A stretch of DNA of 35,283 nt from the NCBI GenBank assembly GCA_018714185.1, contig DVNT01000039.1:1-35283 (forward strand), written 5' to 3'. The stretch is from Candidatus Aphodousia gallistercoris. Its GTDB lineage: Bacteria; Pseudomonadota; Gammaproteobacteria; Burkholderiales; Burkholderiaceae_F. The notes beneath the pieces were generated by a model that was not told where the DNA came from, did not search any database, and worked only from the letters and a program-made list of their open reading frames with translations. How positions within the stretch are numbered: the first letter of the stretch is position 1; each line of letters opens with the position of its first letter. Positions 8,254 to 19,362 of this stretch are shown piece after piece. Both the position numbers and the translations under genes were made by a program.

Positions 8254-8799
8254 ATGGGAATTTTTTCTTTTCGTGACAATTTTCCAAAAATAGGAAAAGA
8301 GGTTTGGGTTCACGAGAGCGCGACGGTCGTTGGCGCTGTGGAACTCGCTGACGAAGTGAGCGTCTGGCCGGGCGCGAACCTGCGAGGCGACATTGAGCCC
8401 ATCCGAATCGGCCGCGAGAGCAACATCCAGGATAACGCCGTCTTGCATACCGATCACGGGGCGCCCTGCCGGGTGGGCGAGCGCGTCACCGTCGGGCACG
8501 GCGCGATTTTGCACGGCTGCACGATCGGCGACGAGACGCTCATCGGCATGGGCGCCACGATTCTGAACCGCAGCACGATCGGCCGGCACTGCCTCGTGGG
8601 CGCAGGCACCCTGATTACGGAAAATAAGACCTTCCCCGACGGCGTACTGATCATGGGACGCCCGGGACGGGTGGCACGGTCCCTAACCGAAGAAGAAATC
8701 CGGCAAATCAGGGATAATGCCCGCGAGTATCTTCAAGCAAAAAACGACTACCGCACAAAGGTCGTCAGGCTGGACGAGCCCGGCACCGATAAGCGATAA
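8254..8799 (+). CDS. Gamma-carbonic-anhydrase family protein (YrdA/PaaY-like)
   Basis: This 181-residue protein has hexapeptide-type repeats typical of a left-handed beta-helix trimer, for example VWPGANLRGD, RIGRESNIQDNAV and VGERVTVGHGAILHGCTIGD. The histidines in LHTDHG and VGHGAILHG match the interfacial zinc ligands of gamma-class carbonic anhydrases. Many close relatives have weak or no CO2-hydrating activity, so the true substrate is uncertain. It is divergent from the PHP gene across 60 bp, and hslO follows 49 bp downstream. The ATG has only a weak ribosome-binding site. Confidence 0.9.
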   Translation: MGIFSFRDNFPKIGKEVWVHESATVVGAVELADEVSVWPGANLRGDIEPIRIGRESNIQDNAVLHTDHGAPCRVGERVTVGHGAILHGCTIGDETLIGMGATILNRSTIGRHCLVGAGTLITENKTFPDGVLIMGRPGRVARSLTEEEIRQIRDNAREYLQAKNDYRTKVVRLDEPGTDKR

Positions 8800-8848
8800 A
8801 GAAGAAAGGAGAAGGGAGCGGCCGGCACGCGGCGCGCGCCCGCAACGT

Positions 8849-9751
8849 ATGACAAACGACAGCATTTTGCGTTTTCTTTTTACCGATACCCCGATTAAAG
8901 GCGCCGCCGTGCGCCTTGAGACCGCCTGGAGCGCCATCAAGCAGTACCAAAAGTGGCCGGCACCGGTCGTGCGCCTTGTGGGCGAGATGACCGCCGGAGC
9001 GCTTTTATTGGCAAGCTCGCTCAAATTTGAAGGCGCACTGATCATGCAAATCCAAGGCGACGGTCCGGTGCGCTTAGCTATTGCCGAAGTGCGTAACGGC
9101 ACGCTCGTGCGCGCAACCGCCAAGCTCGATGAAAGCCGGCCCGTGACCGAAGCGATGACCGACCGGGAATTGGTCAATGCCGGGGGACGCGGGCGCTGCG
9201 CGATCATGCTCGATCCCAAGGACCGCCGCGAAGGCGAGCCCCTATACCAGGGGGTGGTTTCCCTTGAAGGCGAACGCTTGGCCGACGGGCTTATGAACTA
9301 CATGCAGCAGTCCGAACAAATCCGCACCAAGCTGTGGCTTGCGGCCGATAATGAACATGCCGCCGGCCTCATGATCCAGAAAATGCCCGGCACGGGCGGC
9401 AAGGACGAAGCCCTCAAGAACGATCCGGAAACGCTTAACCGCATCGAAATGCTCGCGGCGACGATTACCGATGAGGAGCTGCTAACGCTAAGCACCCGCG
9501 AAGTCGTGCACCGGCTTTTCTGGGAAGAGAATCCGCAGTACCTGCAAGAGCAGATGCCGAAATTTGCCTGCACCTGCTCGCGCGAGCGCGTGCTCGCCAT
9601 GATCCGGCAGCTCGGACAAACCGAAGCGCTCGGCATTATTGCCGAACAAGGCCGCATTGAGGTGACGTGCGACTTTTGCGGCCGTACTGAAACCTTAAAC
9701 CTCGATGACGTGACTTCGCTTTTTAAAGAAGGCGAGCCGACGCAACACTAA
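8849..9751 (+). CDS. hslO: Redox-regulated chaperone Hsp33
   Basis: This 300-residue protein has an N-terminal domain starting LRFLFTDTPIKGAAVRLE, a linker, and a C-terminal zinc centre with CTC (in FACTCSRERV) and CDFC (in VTCDFCGRTE), the four cysteines that bind Zn when reduced. Oxidation releases Zn and activates the holdase, which protects cytoplasmic proteins under oxidative stress. The frame is open further upstream, but that part overlaps the previous gene and is basic low-complexity sequence. The ATG at 8849 starts the conserved region. Its only Shine-Dalgarno-like elements, AGGAG (8807-8811) and GGGAG (8814-8818), lie about 30-40 nt upstream across a very GC-rich stretch. Confidence 0.93.
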   Translation: MTNDSILRFLFTDTPIKGAAVRLETAWSAIKQYQKWPAPVVRLVGEMTAGALLLASSLKFEGALIMQIQGDGPVRLAIAEVRNGTLVRATAKLDESRPVTEAMTDRELVNAGGRGRCAIMLDPKDRREGEPLYQGVVSLEGERLADGLMNYMQQSEQIRTKLWLAADNEHAAGLMIQKMPGTGGKDEALKNDPETLNRIEMLAATITDEELLTLSTREVVHRLFWEENPQYLQEQMPKFACTCSRERVLAMIRQLGQTEALGIIAEQGRIEVTCDFCGRTETLNLDDVTSLFKEGEPTQH

Positions 9752-9774
9752 GGGCTTGCTGACAGGAGACGGCA

Positions 9775-10740
9775 TTGGATACGACATTTGAATTCTTATC
9801 GGACGAATCGCTTATGAAATTTCAAAGAGGAGCGATCAAGGGCGGCATTTATCTTGCATCTGATCCCCTCTTAATCAGCGTCAACGGCCCCTATCCGCTC
9901 GAAGGCCTCTCCGAAGAGGAGCTGGCCGCCGGCATTGAGGCCGTGCGCCGGGACTTTTTAGCCTTTACCGGTTTTACCGGCAAGCGCTTTCACTGCATCG
10001 CCAAGCGCCTTGAAGCCGACGGCCGCTGCTTTATTTACTCTTACCGCTACGAGGCCGACGGCCAATGCATCGTGGAAAAACAGCCCATTGACAAAGTGCT
10101 CGAGAGCATCGCCCCGGAGGAAGTCGCAGGCGGCGAAATGATCAAGGGCTTTTTGGTCAAGGTGCAGGAGAACACGATTTGGGCGTTCGAACCCGTCTAC
10201 CACTTTTTTGCAAGCATCGGCATCGCCGAAGACCACGATACGCTTAACTTGCGCGTCTTCACGACCGAGTCTTCGCTCATTGACGACGAGGAGCGCCGTC
10301 AAGAGCAGCTCGTCAATAAGCTCATGGAAGAGGTGCTGCCCGAGCTGGCGCAAAAGCACCCGCAGTTTAAACTCAAACCCAAAGAAAAGAAGGCCGATCC
10401 GCAAACCATGTACCAAGACCTCTGCAGCTTTTTGGCGCGCCTGGATCTCTCGTCGGTACCGCTTGAGTCTCGCCGCATCGAGGTCTCCACGGGCGAGCCT
10501 GTGAATATGAAGCTCGGCTTTTTATTCGGCTTTCGCGCCATCCGCGAGCAAAGCCCGGGCGAACACCTGGAGGTCTTTACCGACGGATCGGGCTATTGGC
10601 TTAAAACCACATTCCCGGCCGAAAAGGGCGAGTCGGTGGTTTTGTTTGAGCCGAAAACGCGGGAAGAAATTCTCGACGTGGCCACTTTGGCCATTTTCGG
10701 CCCCAAGCGCAGCGGCTCTTCCTCGGTAGAAATTAACTAG
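9775..10740 (+). CDS. Conserved hypothetical protein downstream of hslO
   Basis: I do not recognise this 321-residue protein. It has no signal peptide, no membrane segment and no obvious catalytic motif. It is acidic overall, with a charged helical stretch around residues 170-210 (ESSLIDDEERRQEQLVNKLM) and a lysine-rich segment KPKEKK after it. The start is a TTG at 9775, supported by CAGGAG 7 nt upstream. No ATG lies nearer than residue 14. Codon use and GC match the neighbours, so it looks like a real resident gene. It starts 23 bp after hslO on the same strand, so co-expression with the chaperone is likely. Its function is unknown. Confidence 0.75.
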   Translation: MDTTFEFLSDESLMKFQRGAIKGGIYLASDPLLISVNGPYPLEGLSEEELAAGIEAVRRDFLAFTGFTGKRFHCIAKRLEADGRCFIYSYRYEADGQCIVEKQPIDKVLESIAPEEVAGGEMIKGFLVKVQENTIWAFEPVYHFFASIGIAEDHDTLNLRVFTTESSLIDDEERRQEQLVNKLMEEVLPELAQKHPQFKLKPKEKKADPQTMYQDLCSFLARLDLSSVPLESRRIEVSTGEPVNMKLGFLFGFRAIREQSPGEHLEVFTDGSGYWLKTTFPAEKGESVVLFEPKTREEILDVATLAIFGPKRSGSSSVEIN

Positions 10741-10767
10741 AAACCTCACGTATTCGCCGGCTCAAGT

Positions 10768-10786
10768 CGCCGATTTTTTATCGGCG
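10768..10786 (+). terminator. Possible terminator after the hypothetical gene
   Basis: CGCCGAT/ATCGGCG forms a 7-bp stem around a T5 loop, 27 bp after the stop. The T run is in the loop rather than after the stem. An alternative shorter stem, CGGC/GCCG, would place ATTTTTT after it. It is a plausible but not strong terminator. Confidence 0.4.
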
Positions 10787-10835
10787 GCCATCAAGACAAA
10801 CACGGAATCTGATAACCCGGAGCAAAAAATTTTTC

Positions 10836-10864
10836 TTCAATTTTTTAACCGACGGTGCTACATT
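10836..10864 (+). promoter_or_regulatory. Weak candidate promoter for the M20 peptidase gene
   Basis: TTCAAT and TACATT are separated by 17 bp, 37 nt upstream of the ATG at 10901. Match to the sigma-70 consensus is modest (3/6 and 4/6). Confidence 0.3.
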
Positions 10865-10900
10865 GAATCCGTTAGGTTGGATTTCTTTAAGGAGCAATCG

Positions 10901-12181
10901 ATGTCTGATAGTCTTCATCCTCAAGTACCGGCGCTTGACGAAGCGGTAGGCCGCGCCATGCAAGCGGTCGCGCAAGTGCCTGCCGTGCAAAAAGGGCTGC
11001 AAATTGCCAAAGACCAAGCTGAACGCGCCATGGCCGAACAGGTTGAGCTGTGCGAAATTCCCTCGCCCACCTTCCATGAAGAAAAGCGTGCGCAAGAAAT
11101 TGCCCGCCGCATGAAAGAATATGGCCTTACCGACGTGAGCATTGATGCGATCGGTAACGTTGTGGGCGTTCGCAAAGGCACGGGCAACGGCCCGGTGTTG
11201 GTAATCGATGCCCACATGGATACGGTGTTTCCCGAAGGCACGGACGTCACCGTGCGCCGCGAAGGCGACACGTATTACGCCCCCGGCATCGGCGACAACA
11301 CGAGCGGCGTGCGCGCTCTGCTGCAGCTTATCCGCTGCTTTAACGAAGCCGGCGTGCAAACCGAAGGCGACATCCTCTTTGTCGGCACCGTAGGCGAAGA
11401 AGGCAACGGCGACATTCGCGGCGCCAAGCACATGTGCAGCGGCGAGCGCCACATCGACGGTTATATTGCGATCGACTCGTTCGGGGCGGGCGTCGTGGTC
11501 AACGGCGGCGTCGGCTGCCACCGCTGGCGCGTGCGCATCGAAGGCCCGGGCGGACACAGTTTCGTCAATTTCGGCCAAGTGCCGAGCGCCATCCATGCGA
11601 TGTGCCACGCCGGCCACTTGATTGACCACTTGACGCCCCCTGCCGAACCCTATACGACCTTTAATATCGGGACGATCAAAGGCGGCACCTCGGTCAATAC
11701 CATTTCCCCGTGGTGTGAAGTCGATATCGACATCCGCAGCATCTCCAACGACGAGCTCCTGAAATTGGAAGCACAAATTTTCGAAGCGCTCGATGCGGGC
11801 GTGGCCGAAGAAAACGAGCGCTGGGGCATCACGGATGAAGAAAAGAAAGTCAAGCTCACGAAGACGCAAATCGGCGACCGTCCGGCCGGTGCCCGTCCGG
11901 GCGAGTGCCCCGTGATCCAGTGCGCGATGAATGCGCAAAAGCTCCTAGGCGTTGCCTTGACCGAATACGGCCCTTCCGCTACGGACGCCAATGCGCCGAT
12001 CAGCAAGAATTTGCCGGCGGCTTGCCTGGGCTCGGGCGGCATTTCCGAGAAGTACCACACGCTCGATGAATACTTCATCGACCGCGAGAGCTACCTTGGG
12101 CCCCAAGTGATTTTCTTGACCGCCTGTACTTTGGTCGGCGTTGAAGGCCACAAGCCTTTGTTGCCCACCTACCAAGGCTAA
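10901..12181 (+). CDS. M20 family metallopeptidase
   Basis: This 426-residue di-zinc hydrolase has the M20 ligand set: H105 and the following D107 in VIDAHMDTVF, the bridging D132 in GIGDNTSG, E166/E167 in VGEEGNGD, and a late histidine in EKYHTLDEYF. The lid/dimerisation domain contains GPGGHSFVNFG. This pattern is that of PepT/ArgE/YgeY-type exo-hydrolases, which cleave short peptides or acylated amino acids in the cytoplasm; the exact substrate cannot be told. The frame extends to a TTG at 10877, but the ATG at 10901 has AAGGAG 6 nt upstream and is preferred. It has its own promoter-like region and ends at a strong terminator. It is not closely similar to the two other M20 proteins in the window. 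Confidence 0.85.
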   Translation: MSDSLHPQVPALDEAVGRAMQAVAQVPAVQKGLQIAKDQAERAMAEQVELCEIPSPTFHEEKRAQEIARRMKEYGLTDVSIDAIGNVVGVRKGTGNGPVLVIDAHMDTVFPEGTDVTVRREGDTYYAPGIGDNTSGVRALLQLIRCFNEAGVQTEGDILFVGTVGEEGNGDIRGAKHMCSGERHIDGYIAIDSFGAGVVVNGGVGCHRWRVRIEGPGGHSFVNFGQVPSAIHAMCHAGHLIDHLTPPAEPYTTFNIGTIKGGTSVNTISPWCEVDIDIRSISNDELLKLEAQIFEALDAGVAEENERWGITDEEKKVKLTKTQIGDRPAGARPGECPVIQCAMNAQKLLGVALTEYGPSATDANAPISKNLPAACLGSGGISEKYHTLDEYFIDRESYLGPQVIFLTACTLVGVEGHKPLLPTYQG

Positions 12182-12191
12182 AAACGACAAT

Positions 12192-12246
12192 CCCCGGCAC
12201 CAAGCCGGGGAGCTGATGGCGGCAGGACGCGTGTCCTGCCGTTTTT
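12192..12246 (+). terminator. Tandem hairpin terminator
   Basis: The first hairpin is CCCCGGC/GCCGGGG (12192-12210, loop ACCAA). The second is GGCAGGAC/GTCCTGCC (12221-12240, loop GCGT), followed by GTTTTTGTTT. The pair ends the rightward M20 transcript; the convergent M20D gene stops 15 bp further on. Confidence 0.85.
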
Positions 12247-12260
12247 GTTTCAAACGCTTT

Positions 12261-13451
12261 TTAGGCGGCCATCTGGTTTAGAGCAATCGTCAGCAGGACG
12301 GCCGCTCCCGTGGCAATGGCCTTGTCATTGAAGTTAAAGTGCTCGTTGTGCACGGGCGAGGTGTGCTCGGCGTCCTTCATACCGAGACGCAAGAGGCATC
12401 CGGGCTTGGCATTGAGCATGAAAGAGAAGTCTTCGCCGCCTGCGGTCCGCATGAAGTCTTGCACGCGGTCTTCGCCCAAGCTTGCCTTGGCGTATTCAAT
12501 CGCCTTTTCGACTTTCTCGGGCGTGTTGTACATGGCCGGATACAAGCGCGTGTAAACCGGATGCGCTTCAATGCCGTAAACGGCGGCAATGCCGTGGGCG
12601 ATTTCACAAATACGCTTTTCAATCAAGTCGCGCACTTCAGGCTCATAGGAGCGACAGGTGCCGTACAGGGCCGACCTTTGCGGGATGACGCTCGTGCCGT
12701 TGGGGTCGCCCGCCTGCGCGCAGCCCACCGAAACCACGCAGGACTTGTCGGGCGCGGCATTGCGGGAAACAATCGTTTGCAGCGCAAGAATCGTCTCGCC
12801 CATGGCCACGACCGGGTCTTTGGCAAATTGCGGACGCGATCCGTGGCCGCCTTTGCCTTCATAGGTGATTTCAAAGATGTCGGCATTGGCCGTCGCGTAG
12901 CCTGAAACAAAGCCCACGCTGCCCACGGGAATCGAGGGCTCGGCGTGCAGTGCGTAGAACTCTTCAATGCCGAAGCGCTCCACCAAGCCGTCTTCAATCA
13001 TATGGCGGGCACCGGCAAAGCCTTCTTCGCCCGGCTGAAAAACCGCCACGAGCGTACCGGCGAAGTCGGTGTGCTGCGTTAGATACTTCACCACGGCCAA
13101 AAGCGTGGCCGTATGGCCGTCGTGGCCGCAAGCGTGCATGCGCTTTTCGCAGCGGCTGCTATAGGGCGCACCGGTATTTTCATTTAAAGGCAGGGCATCA
13201 GTATCGGCTCTCAAGGCAATCGTGCGGCCGGGACGCTTGCCGCGGAGCACGGCCACAACGCTCGCGACCTCCGGGCCGCCCACATTGGTCGTGACTTCCT
13301 GACAGCCGAAAGAGGCGAGGGCCTCAAGAATCGTCTTTTGGGTTTGAACGAGATTTAAACCCACTTCGGGGTGGGCGTGAATGGTGTGTCGAATCTCGGC
13401 AGCCAACTCGGCTTCGCCCGTGAGATCCTCAGGATGAACAACAATGGTCAT
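12261..13451 (-). CDS. M20D family amidohydrolase (hippurate hydrolase-like)
   Basis: This 396-residue protein has the M20D ligand motifs: HAHPEVG near residue 25, RADTDALP near 81, HACGHDGHTA with C108 and H110, PGEEG with E142/E143, LHAEPSIPVG near 170, and the dimerisation signature GKGGHGSRP near 200. M20D enzymes remove acyl or aromatic groups from amino acids, such as hippurate or indole-acetyl conjugates. The actual substrate cannot be read from sequence. The ATG has AAAGGA upstream. The gene is separated from ftsB by about 100 bp and converges with the other M20 gene at a shared terminator region. Confidence 0.88.
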   Translation of the reverse strand: MTIVVHPEDLTGEAELAAEIRHTIHAHPEVGLNLVQTQKTILEALASFGCQEVTTNVGGPEVASVVAVLRGKRPGRTIALRADTDALPLNENTGAPYSSRCEKRMHACGHDGHTATLLAVVKYLTQHTDFAGTLVAVFQPGEEGFAGARHMIEDGLVERFGIEEFYALHAEPSIPVGSVGFVSGYATANADIFEITYEGKGGHGSRPQFAKDPVVAMGETILALQTIVSRNAAPDKSCVVSVGCAQAGDPNGTSVIPQRSALYGTCRSYEPEVRDLIEKRICEIAHGIAAVYGIEAHPVYTRLYPAMYNTPEKVEKAIEYAKASLGEDRVQDFMRTAGGEDFSFMLNAKPGCLLRLGMKDAEHTSPVHNEHFNFNDKAIATGAAVLLTIALNQMAA

Positions 13452-13518
13452 GGGGAAATCCTTTCAAAGAGAGTTTTCTTTTAGTTATATCTCAACAAAG
13501 GATTCGTCTGTATGTGGT

Positions 13519-13542
13519 AAACCCTGAGTTATAAAGGGGTTT
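13519..13542 (-). terminator. Weak hairpin between ftsB and the M20D gene
   Basis: AAACCC/GGGTTT forms a 6-bp stem with a 12-nt loop just past the ftsB stop on the minus strand. No T run follows, so termination is uncertain. Confidence 0.25.
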
Positions 13543-13554
13543 GCCTAGAGAAAT

Positions 13555-13971
13555 TTACTGAGAAAGTTCGGAATTTTTCGGTTTAGCCGCTTTTTCGCCG
13601 GCATTTTCCGGAGGCAAGACCGGAGCGGGACGGTAAAGCGGGTCATTGATGATGTCCGCCGGAATGGCATTGCCCGGGATGGATTTTTGCGGGCGCTGGA
13701 TCCGGAAAAGCACTTCGCCGGGACGCACCATGTTCAGGTCGTAGCGGGCGCGCTCCTCAATGGCATCCAGACCGCTGCGAAGCGATTCCACTTCGGCAGC
13801 GATCCGGTGGTTGCGCTCGGCGGCTTCCTTATTTTCCACCTGAAGAATCTGCAGCTCTTCGGAGAGCTCCATCATGCGGAAAATGCCGCCTTGGCCGAAC
13901 AGCAAGAGCCAAAGCAGGACCACGATCAGAACCAGCAAGAGCTTGATGATTCGGTCTTGGGTAATGATCAT
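13555..13971 (-). CDS. ftsB: Cell division protein FtsB
   Basis: This is a 138-residue bitopic membrane protein of the FtsQBL divisome subcomplex. A short cytoplasmic N-terminus is followed by one membrane segment (about residues 8-26) and a heptad-rich coiled coil (about 34-72). A conserved region with ARYDLNMVRPGEVLFRIQ follows, the usual FtsB sequence after the coil. The C-terminal extension is rich in Pro and Ala and is longer than in E. coli FtsB (103 residues). Its place 25 bp after eno on the same strand is the standard proteobacterial arrangement. Confidence 0.9.
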   Translation of the reverse strand: MIITQDRIIKLLLVLIVVLLWLLLFGQGGIFRMMELSEELQILQVENKEAAERNHRIAAEVESLRSGLDAIEERARYDLNMVRPGEVLFRIQRPQKSIPGNAIPADIINDPLYRPAPVLPPENAGEKAAKPKNSELSQ

Positions 13972-13996
13972 GCTCGAAGGCCCCTGCCCGCCTTAA

Positions 13997-15454
<1,458 letters not shown>

Positions 15455-16306
15455 CTAAAAATCGTTTTCCAGAAAACGCCCGGCTTTGACCACGCGGTCA
15501 ATCGCCACGAGGCTTTGCAGGAGCTCGCGCATGCGCGCAAGCGGAACCGAATTAGGGCCGTCGCTTTTGGCATGCTCCGGATCGGGGTGCGTTTCCATGA
15601 ATAGGCCGGAGACGCCCACAGCCACGGCCGCGCGCGAAAGCACCGGCACGAAGGCGCGGTTGCCGCCGGAACTGGTGCCGTTGCCGCCGGGCAGCTGCAC
15701 CGAGTGCGTGGCATCAAAGACGACGGGGGCGCCCGTTTCGCGCATAATCGCGAGGCTTCGCATGTCGCTCACGAGATTGCCGTAGCCGAAGCTTGCACCG
15801 CGCTCGCACGCCATGAAGTTGTCTTCGTTAAGGCCGGCTTCGCGGGCGGCTTCGCGCGCCTTCTTGATCACGTTGATCATGTCGTGCGGGGCTAAAAACT
15901 GCCCCTTTTTAATGTTCACGGGCTTACCCGACTGGGCGCAAGCGCGAATAAAATCGGTCTGGCGGCACAAAAACGCGGGCGTTTGCAGCACATCCACGTA
16001 GCGGGCCACAAGCGGCACGTCTTGGGCCGTATGCACGTCGGTTACGACCGGCACGCCCACCTCTTCGCGCACGCGCGCCAGAATTTCAAGCCCTTTTTCG
16101 AGGCCCGGGCCGCGAAAGCTCGCGCCCGAGGTGCGATTGGCCTTGTCGTAGCTTGCCTTAAAGATATAGTGAATGCCCAGCTCGGCGCAGGTGCCCTTCA
16201 TTTCGCGGGCAATCTCCATCACCATCGCTTCGCTTTCAATCACGCAGGGGCCGGCCATCAGGAAAAAAGGCTGATCCAAACCCACTTCAAATCCGCATAA
16301 TTTCAT
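15455..16306 (-). CDS. kdsA: 2-dehydro-3-deoxyphosphooctonate aldolase (KDO-8-P synthase)
   Basis: This 283-residue TIM-barrel enzyme condenses PEP with arabinose-5-phosphate to give KDO-8-phosphate for the LPS inner core. Motifs include [12 protein letters not shown] near residue 50, [10 protein letters not shown] near 90, CRQTDF near 113, [11 protein letters not shown] near 132 and [12 protein letters not shown] near 200. The position that is Asn in the metal-free E. coli enzyme is Cys here (C21 in AGPCVIES), so this is the metal-dependent (class II) form by the accepted criterion. The gene lies between pyrG and eno, as in many proteobacteria, with a hairpin-rich 208-bp gap after pyrG. Confidence 0.95.
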   Translation of the reverse strand: MKLCGFEVGLDQPFFLMAGPCVIESEAMVMEIAREMKGTCAELGIHYIFKASYDKANRTSGASFRGPGLEKGLEILARVREEVGVPVVTDVHTAQDVPLVARYVDVLQTPAFLCRQTDFIRACAQSGKPVNIKKGQFLAPHDMINVIKKAREAAREAGLNEDNFMACERGASFGYGNLVSDMRSLAIMRETGAPVVFDATHSVQLPGGNGTSSGGNRAFVPVLSRAAVAVGVSGLFMETHPDPEHAKSDGPNSVPLARMRELLQSLVAIDRVVKAGRFLENDF

Positions 16307-16409
16307 AGTTTGTTGCGCACTCCCCGGCCCCCCGGGCCAAAGAGGCGGTTCCTCCTTAAGGTCGATAAGATCCGGTTCGACAAGACGAGCCGTTATAGAA
16401 AAATCGCCG

Positions 16410-16445
16410 GCCTTGCCTTTGAAGCAAACACTAGCACGGCAAGGC
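16410..16445. repeat. Inverted repeat between pyrG and kdsA
   Basis: GCCTTGCC (16410-16417) pairs with GGCAAGGC (16438-16445) across a 20-nt loop. It is adjacent to the pyrG terminator and lies in the kdsA leader. Its role is unknown. Confidence 0.4.
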
Positions 16446-16454
16446 TTTCAAAAC

Positions 16455-16490
16455 AACAAACGGCGGCAGGACTTTTTTGACCTGTCGCCG
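16455..16490 (-). terminator. Terminator of pyrG
   Basis: A 10-bp stem (CGGCGACAGG against CCTGCCGCCG, one G-U pair) with a 10-nt loop is followed on the minus strand by TTTGTTGTTTT. It lies 25 bp after the pyrG stop, so kdsA probably has its own promoter or depends on read-through. Confidence 0.7.
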
Positions 16491-16514
16491 CTTGGCTAAA
16501 AAACGCAAACCGGA

Positions 16515-18158
<1,644 letters not shown>

Positions 18159-18183
18159 TCAGAAAGATTGAACTTAAACTTTC

Positions 18184-18212
18184 ATTATAGCGGTTGAAGC
18201 CCGCAAAATCAC
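18184..18212 (-). promoter_or_regulatory. Candidate pyrG promoter
   Basis: A perfect TATAAT is present on the minus strand at 18189-18184, about 37 nt before the pyrG ATG. The -35 region (GTGATT or TGATTT around 18206-18212) matches poorly. GAGAG before the ATG may serve as the ribosome-binding site. Confidence 0.45.
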
Positions 18213-18223
18213 CTCTCCGCCCC

Positions 18224-19213
18224 TCAAGGCTCTCGGCTGCTTGCCGGATGCTGCTTGGCCGCTTGACGATAGCCGCGCGGCACCGGATCCGGCTGCGTCC
18301 ACTCCGGCTGCAGGTTCACGTGGTCGATATGAAAGTGATCCTTCAATTCTGTTCGAATCGAATTGAGAATGCCCGGCCAATGCCGGTGCGACTGAATCAT
18401 CACATGGGCGCTGATGGCATTTTGCCCCGGGCTCATGATCCAGACGTGCAAGTCGTGCACGCTCAAAACGCCCGGCGTTTTCGCAATCACGTCGCCCACC
18501 TCGTCAAAGCGGATGCCTGCGGGCACGGCATCGAGCAGCACGGGCGTGGTTTCTTTGAGAACGCCCCAAGCCGCATGCGCCACGAGTACGCAAATCAGCA
18601 TCGAAAGGATGGGGTCGACCATCGTCGGGCCGCCGAAATAAATCACCGCACCCGAGACAATCGCCGCCACCGAGCCGAGCAAGTCGCCCAAGACGTGCAC
18701 GAGCGCAGCGCGCGTGTTGACATTTTCCCGGTCGCGAGAAAGCGAAAGCGCGACGCCCACATTGACCACCAGGCCGATCGCGGCAATCAGCATGACGCTG
18801 CCGCCGGAGACTTCGGTGGGATTGGCCAAGCGCTCAATGGCTTCCACGCAAATCCAGGCGATCACGACAAACATCACAAGCGCATTGACGAAAGCGGCGA
18901 GCACCTCGATGCGCGCGTGCCCGAACGAGTGGTGGCTATCGGCGCCTTCGCGGGCCAGCCAATTGGCAACGAGCGCAAAGAGCAGGCTTGCCGAGTCGGT
19001 TGCCATGTGGCCGGCGTCGCCGATCAGCGCAAGCGAGCCGCCGAGCAACCCCCCGATCAATTCAATCGCGGAAAAGCTCAGCGTGAGCAGCACCGCCACG
19101 CCCAACACGCTCGACTTCACTTGGCGGGCGGCGTGGTTATATAAGCTATCGCCTTGGCCGTGGTGTGAGAGGGCGCGATCCTTGGCAATGACTTCGGGAG
19201 ATTCTTTTGACAT
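18224..19213 (-). CDS. Cation diffusion facilitator (CDF) family metal exporter
   Basis: This 329-residue protein has six predicted membrane segments and a soluble C-terminal domain. The transport-site HxxxD motifs are both seen: H69-D73 in GDAGHMATDS, and HVLGD in LVHVLGDLLGSVAAI. The D66 preceding the first and the HSFGHARIEVLAA segment fit ZitB/CzcD-type Zn/Cd/Co exporters that use the proton gradient. The first 30 residues contain several histidines (LSHHGQGD, YNHAAR) that may sense metal. The C-terminal domain, from about residue 225, contains VHDLHVWIMSPGQ. No Shine-Dalgarno precedes the ATG, only an A/T-rich tract. The metal specificity is unknown. Confidence 0.9.
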   Translation of the reverse strand: MSKESPEVIAKDRALSHHGQGDSLYNHAARQVKSSVLGVAVLLTLSFSAIELIGGLLGGSLALIGDAGHMATDSASLLFALVANWLAREGADSHHSFGHARIEVLAAFVNALVMFVVIAWICVEAIERLANPTEVSGGSVMLIAAIGLVVNVGVALSLSRDRENVNTRAALVHVLGDLLGSVAAIVSGAVIYFGGPTMVDPILSMLICVLVAHAAWGVLKETTPVLLDAVPAGIRFDEVGDVIAKTPGVLSVHDLHVWIMSPGQNAISAHVMIQSHRHWPGILNSIRTELKDHFHIDHVNLQPEWTQPDPVPRGYRQAAKQHPASSREP

Positions 19214-19323
19214 TTTGTTTAAAAAAAATAAGCACAGAGATTTTCCGAGTTTACGCTCTTTATCGGCCGAACCAAGAAGCGATAATCAGTTGCAAAATGC
19301 CAAGCCGCCAACCCCCGAATCCG

Positions 19324-19329
19324 TATAAT
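19324..19329 (+). promoter_or_regulatory. Candidate -10 element for the rpfE-type/recJ pair
   Basis: A perfect TATAAT lies 33 nt before the ATG at 19363. No good -35 box is present at the right distance, and no Shine-Dalgarno is seen between it and the ATG. Confidence 0.35.
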
Positions 19330-19362
19330 TTCGTGGGTTAAAAGCGATTATTTTTGTGTTCA

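Noticed and set aside
8194..8589. N-terminal extension of the PHP-domain reading frame
   Set aside because: It lies opposite the well-supported gamma-carbonic-anhydrase gene, contains compositional repeats from that gene's opposite strand, and has no PHP homology.
8717..8848. N-terminal extension of the Hsp33 frame
   Set aside because: It overlaps the end of the preceding gene and is basic low-complexity sequence. Hsp33 homology begins at the ATG at 8849.
10778..11938. 386-codon open frame on the minus strand
   Set aside because: It lies entirely opposite the M20 peptidase gene, whose catalytic motifs are intact. Its Ala/His/Asp/Val-rich composition is typical of an antisense shadow in GC-rich DNA.
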